Source: DAORDI01 sp035345895
GTDB taxonomy: Bacteria; Spirochaetota; Leptospiria; Leptospirales; Leptospiraceae
Reading direction: 5' to 3'
DNA: 11,069 nucleotides
NCBI GenBank assembly: GCA_035345895.1
Contig: DAORDI010000190.1
Coordinates: forward strand, 1 to 11,069
Shown: positions 6,212-11,069 of the stretch, in pieces
How the letters are laid out: every line of letters starts with the position of its first letter
Numbering within the stretch: the first letter of the stretch is position 1
Program-made: the position numbers and the translations under genes
Notes under the pieces: generated by a model
What the model saw: the letters and a program-made list of their open reading frames with translations, nothing else
What the model was told of the DNA's origin: nothing
The model's database searches: none

Positions 6212-7663
6212 TTGAAAAAATATAAAAAATTATTCTATATTTTGTCTGTATTTTTTGCAGTATTTCTGTATGCGGAAGAAAGCGGACTTCCTGCAAAAAA
6301 GGGAAATCAGAAGAAAATCCCTGTCAAAAACAGCCCTCCTGTCAGACCGGAAACCTCAAATAATCCGGAGTCGCCCGAAAAAAAAGGGAACGTCAATTCG
6401 GAAAAGGAAGACTGGGAAAAAGACATAGACGCTCTTGAAACAAAAAAAAATGAAAACGGACCGGCAGAGGACGATGATTGGGAAAAGGATCTGGAAAAAG
6501 ATCTGAAAGAACAGGAAAACAGCAGGAAAGGATTTCAGGACTCTAGAGGGACAGCTTCTCCGATCCAATCCCAGAATCAGATGAACAGATCTGCTCAAAA
6601 TCTGATGATGGACATTGCCGCATCCGTAGACATAGTAGGTGTGTATGACAAGAACCGTCCCAATACTACCGACAATAAACTGAACATCAGGACAGCAGAA
6701 TTCGGAATGAAGGGAGCTGTAGATCAGTGGCTCCGCGGCTATCTTCTTGGAGCAGCCCACGGAGAAGACGGGAAATACTTCTTTGAAGTCCATGAAGCAT
6801 GGGTGCAGCTTCCGTTCCTTCCATTGAATACTTCATTGAAAGTCGGACAGATGTTCATGGATGTAGGAAGACTCAACAGGATACACGGTCATGACAGACC
6901 TTTCACCTGGGCACCGATCGTTCACGAAAAGTTTATTGGATGGGAATCCATTTTTGATACCGGTGCAGAATTCAGTATGCTCTTTCCCTGGAAATTCCTT
7001 ACGACGGAACTCGTGCTCGGAAGCACGAACGGGAAAAAATGGGGACATGCTCATACGGAAGGAGCCAAAAAGAACAATCCTCTGTTTTATGGGCATCTTA
7101 AGAATTTTTACTATTTCGGGAACAATGTAGGAACTCAGTTTGGGTTTTCTGCAATCCGTTTTGAACCGACTGAGGACAGGAAAAACCAGAGGTACATGTA
7201 CGGAATGGACTGGGTGCTCAGATGGTATCAGTCCAATCTGAGGGAACTGATGATCATGTCCGAGCTTTGGTACAACAAGGAAATTTTTCCTGACTCATTC
7301 AGCTGGAATGGTCCGGTGAGTCCTGAAAATCTGCAGTATTCCAATCCTCCAAACCAGATCCAGTGGGGATGGTACGCCTTTGCAGAGTATAAATTTCATC
7401 AGCTCTGGTCTATCGGATACAGATATGATTTTTTTACTGATAAAAGCATGAAAAATAAATATAATGCAGATGCAGAAAACTACACAGAGGCAAACAGCCT
7501 CCAGCTTGCATTTCACTCTTCCGAATATGGAGTCATCCGCACTACGTTCGAAAGAAGATTTATTCTGGACAAATCTCATGATCAGGATCAGCAGAAGGTT
7601 GACCAGAGATACTGGATTCAGGCAGTGTTTATTTTGGGGTCACATCCCGCCCACACATATTAA
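6212..7663 (+). CDS. Porin-like outer membrane protein linked to zinc/manganese uptake
   Basis: 483-residue exported protein, start TTG at 6212 with AGGAG five bases upstream. Signal peptide 1-21 with cleavage after LYA. Residues 22-130 are a Lys/Glu/Asp/Pro-rich linker with two related acidic blocks, DWEKDIDALE (68-77) and DWEKDLEKDLKE (89-100). From about 133 it alternates hydrophobic and polar residues with many aromatics, as in a beta barrel (VGQMFMDVGRLN, GWYAFAEYKFHQLWSIGYRYDFF), and ends in a terminal strand, IQAVFILGSHPAHTY. No TonB box or plug domain is visible, so it resembles phosphate-porin-like barrels rather than a TonB-dependent receptor. Histidines cluster at 183, 194, 225, 227, 238, 279 and 281, and near the C-terminus. 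ZnuA starts nine bases after its stop. I infer metal passage or capture at the outer membrane; I recall similar barrels beside zinc transporters in other bacteria but could not search. Confidence 0.82.
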   Translation: MKKYKKLFYILSVFFAVFLYAEESGLPAKKGNQKKIPVKNSPPVRPETSNNPESPEKKGNVNSEKEDWEKDIDALETKKNENGPAEDDDWEKDLEKDLKEQENSRKGFQDSRGTASPIQSQNQMNRSAQNLMMDIAASVDIVGVYDKNRPNTTDNKLNIRTAEFGMKGAVDQWLRGYLLGAAHGEDGKYFFEVHEAWVQLPFLPLNTSLKVGQMFMDVGRLNRIHGHDRPFTWAPIVHEKFIGWESIFDTGAEFSMLFPWKFLTTELVLGSTNGKKWGHAHTEGAKKNNPLFYGHLKNFYYFGNNVGTQFGFSAIRFEPTEDRKNQRYMYGMDWVLRWYQSNLRELMIMSELWYNKEIFPDSFSWNGPVSPENLQYSNPPNQIQWGWYAFAEYKFHQLWSIGYRYDFFTDKSMKNKYNADAENYTEANSLQLAFHSSEYGVIRTTFERRFILDKSHDQDQQKVDQRYWIQAVFILGSHPAHTY

Positions 7664-7672
7664 GGAGATTAT

Positions 7673-8587
7673 ATGCTGAGAATTCTTTTTCTTTCCGCTT
7701 TTATTTTTACGGCTGCCGAAGCCAAGGTGTCGCTTGTTACAAGTACCACTGTTCTGAAAAACATTGCGGATCAGATAGGGAAAGACAGAGTGGAAACATT
7801 TTCCATGATACGCGGCTTTGACGACCCTCATTTCGTGATGACAAGACCGGATTTTCTTGTCCGTCTGAACACTGCAGACATTGTCTGCCTGATCGGCCTG
7901 GATCTTGAAATCGGGTGGATGCCTCTTCTTCTCCAGCAGTCCAGAAATATGAGAATACAGAAAGGACAGCCGGGATACTGTGATGCTTCTGTCGGCATCA
8001 AAATTCTCGGTGAACCTACAGTGATGGTAGACAGGTCAATGGGAGATATGCATATTTATGGAAATCCTCACTACTGGCTCGATCCGGTGAACGGGATTCA
8101 GATAGGAGCAAACATTCTTGCTGCTCTAGTCCGCGTAGATCCGGCCAATTCTGCCTTCTACGAAAAAAACTATCAGGATTTCAAAAAAAGAATCACTGCC
8201 CTTCTAAAAGAAGAAATGAAAAACTTTCAGCCGTATTTCGGATCCAGAGTTGCCGTGTTTCATGATCAGTTTGTCTACCTTGCTTCCCGTTTCAAGTTCA
8301 CAGCAAATCTGACTCTCGAGGAAAGACCCGGAGTCCCCCCTTCAAACAGATATCTGGAACAGGTAATCAACTCAATGAATTCACAGAATATCAGGGTAAT
8401 CCTCATCAGCACTTATCACAACAGAACTTATGCTGAATTTGTATCTTCGAAGGTTCCATCATCGACAATATTGACAATGCCGGAGTCTCCGGGAGCTTCT
8501 GAATCAGTCGTCTCCTATGAAGACAGCATCCGAACAATGCTTAAAATGATCCGGGACGGAATTGAAAAAACCAGGAAAAAACAATGA
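7673..8587 (+). CDS. znuA: Metal ABC transporter substrate-binding protein (ZnuA-type, cluster A-I)
   Basis: Periplasmic receptor delivering Zn(II) or Mn(II) to the ABC permease. ATG at 7673; AGGAG (7663-7667) overlaps the previous stop. 304 residues: signal peptide to about 17 (AEA-KV), then VSLVTSTTVLKNIADQIG typical of the family. Probable ligands are H53 (DPHF), H133 (GNPHYWLDP) and H197 (AVFHDQF), with an acidic residue near E271 (TMPESPG) as fourth. The His-rich loop common in zinc-specific ZnuA is missing; the connecting segment is short (about 112-130) with only H127. The segment FKFTANLTLEERPGVPPSN (208-226) is where family members carry an ExxPGxxPS-like stretch. Its stop overlaps the ATPase start as ATGA. 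Specificity for zinc over manganese is inferred from the three-His set and the neighbours. Confidence 0.9.
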   Translation: MLRILFLSAFIFTAAEAKVSLVTSTTVLKNIADQIGKDRVETFSMIRGFDDPHFVMTRPDFLVRLNTADIVCLIGLDLEIGWMPLLLQQSRNMRIQKGQPGYCDASVGIKILGEPTVMVDRSMGDMHIYGNPHYWLDPVNGIQIGANILAALVRVDPANSAFYEKNYQDFKKRITALLKEEMKNFQPYFGSRVAVFHDQFVYLASRFKFTANLTLEERPGVPPSNRYLEQVINSMNSQNIRVILISTYHNRTYAEFVSSKVPSSTILTMPESPGASESVVSYEDSIRTMLKMIRDGIEKTRKKQ

Positions 8588-9219
8588 CCCTTCTGGTTTC
8601 CGCGAAGAATCTTACAATAGGATATTCCAAAAACTATCCAGTGATTTCCGGCATAAATCTGGATATACGGACTGGCGACAGAATTGCAGTGACCGGGGGA
8701 AACGGATCAGGAAAGACTACTCTGATCAAAACCATATCCGGGCTTCTTGAAAAAATCTCAGGTGAACTTTTCATCTCAAAGAAAAAAAGAGTATCAATGG
8801 TTCCGCAGATCAAAAATGTCCGTCTGCATTTTCCGGTAACAGTGAAAGACGCAATACTTATGCCTGAAGAAAATTTTTTCTGGAAAAACAGAAAATTCTC
8901 AGAAACAGAAATGGTTCTTCTCGAAAAACTGGGACTGAACGGACTGCTGAAAAAACAGCTGAAAGAATGCAGCGGCGGACAGATTCAGAAGACTCTCCTG
9001 GCAAGATCTGTGATTTCAAGACCCTCGCTGATCATTCTGGATGAGCCCCTCGACGCCCTTGACATATCGTCTCAGAAAACAGTCTATTCCGTTCTGGAAG
9101 ATGCAGATATAACGAAAGACACAGCAGTCATCACTATAACTCACAATATTTACAGTGAAAATATGAGTTTTTATAAAAAAATATATGAAGCATCCGAAGG
9201 ACTGCTCAGGGAGAAATGA
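8584..9219 (+). CDS. znuC: Metal ABC transporter ATP-binding protein (ZnuC-type)
   Basis: Cytoplasmic ATPase powering the importer. All ABC motifs are present in 211 residues: Walker A GGNGSGKT (38-45), Q-loop Q75 (MVPQ), signature SGGQ (130-133), Walker B LIILDEP (149-155), D-loop LDALD (156-160) and the switch histidine H187. It is somewhat short: many ZnuC proteins run 20-50 residues longer, and no C-terminal extension is present here. ATG at 8584 overlaps the znuA stop, with AGGA seven bases upstream. One base separates its stop from the permease ATG, so ZnuA, ZnuC and ZnuB are probably made in step. Confidence 0.93.
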   Translation: MTLLVSAKNLTIGYSKNYPVISGINLDIRTGDRIAVTGGNGSGKTTLIKTISGLLEKISGELFISKKKRVSMVPQIKNVRLHFPVTVKDAILMPEENFFWKNRKFSETEMVLLEKLGLNGLLKKQLKECSGGQIQKTLLARSVISRPSLIILDEPLDALDISSQKTVYSVLEDADITKDTAVITITHNIYSENMSFYKKIYEASEGLLREK

Positions 9220-9220
9220 T

Positions 9221-10051
9221 ATGGAAAATCTGACTGGCAGTCTTGCCCTTTTCTGGCCGCAGCTGATTCTCGGTGCAGTTTTGGGTGCACTTCTTTCTTC
9301 ATTCGGAATAATTCTTCTCCTGAGAAATATGTCCTTTTACAGCATTACACTTGCACAGATTACAACTTTCGGATTTGCAGCAGCGCTTTTTTTCAGGCTT
9401 CCTGCAGAAATTTTCACTCCTGTGTTTACATCAGTGATTATGCTGCTTTCAGTGTATCTTACTGCAAAGACTTCTTACAGGACAGAATCGGTCCTTGCAA
9501 TACTTTTTGTAAGCTTTGGGGCAATGTCGCAGGCACTTCTTGCGTTCGGCGGGAATGTGCAGAATCATATACTGTCTGCATACTTCGGAGACATACTCAC
9601 AAGTCAGGTCAGACTGGACTCGCCGGTAATCTTCATTACTCTCGGCTGTGCAGCAGTTTTTTTCATTTCCTTCAGGATGATCTATTTTTATTCTTTTGAT
9701 AGAGAGGAATACATTCTTCAAAATTACAGTAAAGGAATTTATATTATTTTTCTTCTTCTGCTTTCCACTGTTCTTTCATTTTCCGTAAATCTGCTGGGGT
9801 CATTTTACAGTGCAGCTCAGCTTCTGATTCCAGGATTTCTTGCACTTAGTCTTTTCCAGGAAATTCATGCCGTCATTCTGTTCTCAGTGCTGTTCAGCAT
9901 TTTCTCCACAGCGGCAGGATTCACACTTTCCTTGACGGGAATAAAAACCGGACAGGAAACTGTCTTCCTGCCCACATCTTCCACAATCATCATTGTTCTC
10001 AGCATTGTATGCGGTATGGGAATTATTCTGAAAAAAATAATTAAAAAATAA
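9221..10051 (+). CDS. znuB: Metal ABC transporter permease (ZnuB-type)
   Basis: Integral inner membrane subunit forming the metal channel. I chose ATG at 9221, preceded by AGGGAG (9208-9213) at seven bases; an in-frame ATG at 9185 would add 12 hydrophilic residues within znuC and has no such site. The 276-residue protein has about eight or nine hydrophobic segments (near 13-35, 42-60, 64-82, 92-110, 134-158, 171-190, 195-212, 216-238, 252-270), as in the ABC-3 family. The motif YFGDIL (121-126) matches the conserved GDIL-like element. The LLVIALLILPAA-type stretch common in the family is divergent here (LLIPGFLALSLF, 201-212). It ends the plus-strand cluster, and no intrinsic terminator follows directly. 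Confidence 0.9.
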   Translation: MENLTGSLALFWPQLILGAVLGALLSSFGIILLLRNMSFYSITLAQITTFGFAAALFFRLPAEIFTPVFTSVIMLLSVYLTAKTSYRTESVLAILFVSFGAMSQALLAFGGNVQNHILSAYFGDILTSQVRLDSPVIFITLGCAAVFFISFRMIYFYSFDREEYILQNYSKGIYIIFLLLLSTVLSFSVNLLGSFYSAAQLLIPGFLALSLFQEIHAVILFSVLFSIFSTAAGFTLSLTGIKTGQETVFLPTSSTIIIVLSIVCGMGIILKKIIKK

Positions 10052-10271
10052 TGTCTTTGCATTTTAAAGAAAACAAATTCTGTTTCGGAAAAGGGAAAAT
10101 TCGAATAGTGCCTTCTGCCTGCTGAACAGAAGCTTAGCCTGCAGCTCCCTTTTTCGTCAGCTTCAGGAGCATTTCGAGTATTCTGTTCAGGCAGATATCT
10201 TCATACGAAATGAAGATCAAACGGCTGTCGGCAAATATTCATCTGCTGCATCCGATACTGGACAGTCCGGT
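10052..10271. other. Convergent intergenic region with interleaved inverted repeats
   Basis: 220 bases between znuB and the minus-strand lipoprotein. Two long-range inverted pairs are visible: 10085-10096 with 10146-10157 (10 of 12 positions plus one G-T), and 10114-10131 with 10181-10195 (15 pairs with a three-base bulge). Their arms alternate, so both could form only as a pseudoknot or as alternatives. No clear terminator or gene; a 28-codon minus-strand frame (10134-10220) is open but unsupported. Confidence 0.45.
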
Positions 10272-10586
10272 TTATTTTCTTTTTTCCTTTTTTCTTATGT
10301 AGACTGCGCCTTCTGGACTGTCCGGATTCTTGATTTCGATCCTGTGCTCATTCAGCATTCTGAGCTCCTTTTTTGCTCCAGACTGAATAAAATAGTACAA
10401 AACTCGAAATTTCATCTCCAAAGGAATGCTTTCACCGTTTATCTGAATCTGCCTGCCCTCAAAATCCACATCCACACATTCCATCGGAGTCACCATCATT
10501 CTGCAGAAGGTTCCTTTTTTAGGATAACGTTTATCCAGATCGCAGCTGATGATCATAAACACAGCAAGACATATCAGTTTTTTCAT
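10272..10586 (-). CDS. Small lipoprotein, unknown function
   Basis: Unrecognised 104-residue protein from ATG at 10586. MKKLICLAVFMIISC is a short, typical lipoprotein signal peptide with Cys15 as lipidation site (Ile-Ile-Ser before it fits a relaxed lipobox). The mature part has a cysteine pair (C28, C37) and a mostly polar, beta-like middle (DVDFEGRQIQINGESIPLEM), then a very basic C-terminus, RKKEKRK. No Shine-Dalgarno sequence is seen; a perfect 16-base palindrome ends six bases before the start codon. It faces znuB tail to tail, so nothing links it to metal uptake. A doubtful 73-residue frame ends five bases upstream and could be co-transcribed. Confidence 0.75.
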   Translation of the reverse strand: MKKLICLAVFMIISCDLDKRYPKKGTFCRMMVTPMECVDVDFEGRQIQINGESIPLEMKFRVLYYFIQSGAKKELRMLNEHRIEIKNPDSPEGAVYIRKKEKRK

Positions 10587-10590
10587 AAAT

Positions 10591-10812
10591 TCAGTTTTTA
10601 AAAACTGCGCACAGTGTCATTTGATTTTCAGCAGCAGTGAAATCGTACTTTCCGGGGATTCGATTGGTTCCGAAAACAACTGTTTCAGAACTGAAATAGA
10701 AAATAGGCAGAGAGAAACAGATCTTTTCTATAGATCCCCGCTTCTTCGAGTTATCCTCAGTATTCTCCGGCTTTACATAACATTTAGGCAGAGTCATTTC
10801 CTGAAGATGCAA
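10591..10812 (-). CDS. Doubtful 73-residue reading frame, possibly a gene remnant
   Basis: Unrecognised frame with a TTG start at 10812 or ATG at 10797. An in-frame stop lies two codons before the TTG, and neither start has a properly spaced ribosome site. There is no signal peptide. The peptide looks protein-like, with a hydrophobic strand-like run (ICFSLPIFYFSSETVVFG) and cysteines near both ends, and its stop lies inside the 16-base palindrome. It may be the C-terminal remnant of an exported protein that lost its start, a small real gene upstream of the lipoprotein, or chance. Confidence 0.35.
   Translation of the reverse strand: MHLQEMTLPKCYVKPENTEDNSKKRGSIEKICFSLPIFYFSSETVVFGTNRIPGKYDFTAAENQMTLCAVFKN
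10592..10607. repeat. Perfect 16-base palindrome before the small lipoprotein gene
   Basis: CAGTTTTTAAAAACTG is fully self-complementary and lies five bases upstream of the lipoprotein ATG, over the stop of the preceding short frame. With no loop it is a better operator than hairpin, but it could also act as an AT-rich stem that limits ribosome access. Confidence 0.5.
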
Positions 10813-10906
10813 ATTTCACGAGACTCAGTCATTACTTATTCACTCACGTAACGCTAATACGATATGCCGTCTAAACACAGTAATTTTCAGAAAACATTAG
10901 GGAAAT

Positions 10907-11069
10907 CTAATAAATCAGTAACAACAGTGTCTTCCAAGCTTGCGGGAGTTTAGCCATCTTTTTGGCGAGGGCGGCAGCAGCTTCCCTACCTTGCGAGCCC
11001 TCAAGCCGTCGGCAGGCCAATGCTGTACAATTAACAGTAGACGTTCAAAGATGTTATGAGGAATGATGC
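10907..11069 (-). other. GC-rich segment with partial open frames entering from the right edge, possible mobile-element end
   Basis: By hand count, 10941-11030 has 54 G+C of 90, against 31 of 90 for 10841-10930. One minus-strand frame is open from the edge to a stop at 10917-10915 (50 codons; contains VQHWPADGLRARKVGKLL). A second, overlapping frame ends at 10909-10907 after KKMAKLPQAWKTLLLLIY and is closed by a stop near 11046. I recognise neither. The sharp shift in composition suggests transferred DNA, such as the 3' end of an insertion sequence, but no terminal repeat or target duplication can be tested because the rest lies outside. Confidence 0.35.

Noticed and set aside
6212..7663. Reading the outer membrane protein as a TonB-dependent receptor (ZnuD)
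   Set aside because: At 483 residues it is too short, and no TonB box or plug-domain motifs are visible.
9185..9220. Start of the permease at ATG 9185
   Set aside because: It adds 12 hydrophilic residues inside znuC without a ribosome site; ATG 9221 has AGGGAG seven bases upstream.
10134..10220. 28-codon minus-strand frame in the convergent gap, with a protein-like composition
   Set aside because: A frame this short is expected by chance; TTG start without ribosome site, and it overlaps the inverted repeats that explain part of its regularity.
10260..10323. Inverted repeat GGACAGTCC (10260-10268) and GGACTGTCC (10315-10323) as a terminator
   Set aside because: The second copy lies inside the lipoprotein coding end, the loop is long, and each copy is itself nearly self-complementary, so the pairing is weak evidence.

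Overview
The window most likely comes from a spirochaete of the Leptospiraceae. The evidence is a LexA of the leptospiral type (MKDLT start, GITAKGAYDHLKA-like helix-turn-helix), a TsaD carrying the SGGN variant and VDHLESH metal motif, frequent TTG starts, and several short lipoproteins with relaxed lipoboxes. Base composition is moderate in GC rather than strongly AT-rich. I cannot name a species, and similarity was judged from memory of the families rather than by a search.

Left half, minus strand (about 5261 down to 2 and beyond): six genes read in one direction, almost without gaps. They are lexA (SOS repressor), a small putative lipoprotein, a CtpA-type S41 periplasmic protease, tsaD (tRNA t6A synthesis), pssA (phosphatidylserine synthase), and a fusion of a degenerate methyltransferase-like domain to a family 2 glycosyltransferase that leaves the window at its left edge. 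Junctions after the lipoprotein are 11-base or 4-base overlaps or directly abutting codons, so translational coupling is likely. The set looks like a mixed housekeeping operon for envelope and tRNA functions with the SOS regulator at its head.

Middle, plus strand (5395-10051): a divergent five-gene cluster for divalent metal uptake, probably zinc. It contains a Ser/Gly/Thr-rich secreted protein (probable lipoprotein), a His-containing porin-like outer membrane protein, a ZnuA-type binding protein, a ZnuC-type ATPase and a ZnuB-type permease. The 133-base region shared with lexA holds a plausible sigma70 promoter overlapped by repeated ATGCAA/TTGCAT half-sites. The best pair is AATGCAA-N5-TTGCATT, a good candidate for a Zur/Fur-family operator. 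Together the genes suggest a route across both membranes: the surface or periplasmic lipoprotein and porin-like protein at the outer membrane, then capture by ZnuA and import by ZnuBC.

Right end (10052-11069): a 220-base convergent intergenic stretch with interleaved inverted repeats, a small lipoprotein on the minus strand, a doubtful 73-residue reading frame just upstream of it, and then an abrupt rise to about 60% GC. That last stretch has an open minus-strand frame entering from the right edge and may be the end of a mobile or transferred element. No tRNA, rRNA or CRISPR array was seen.
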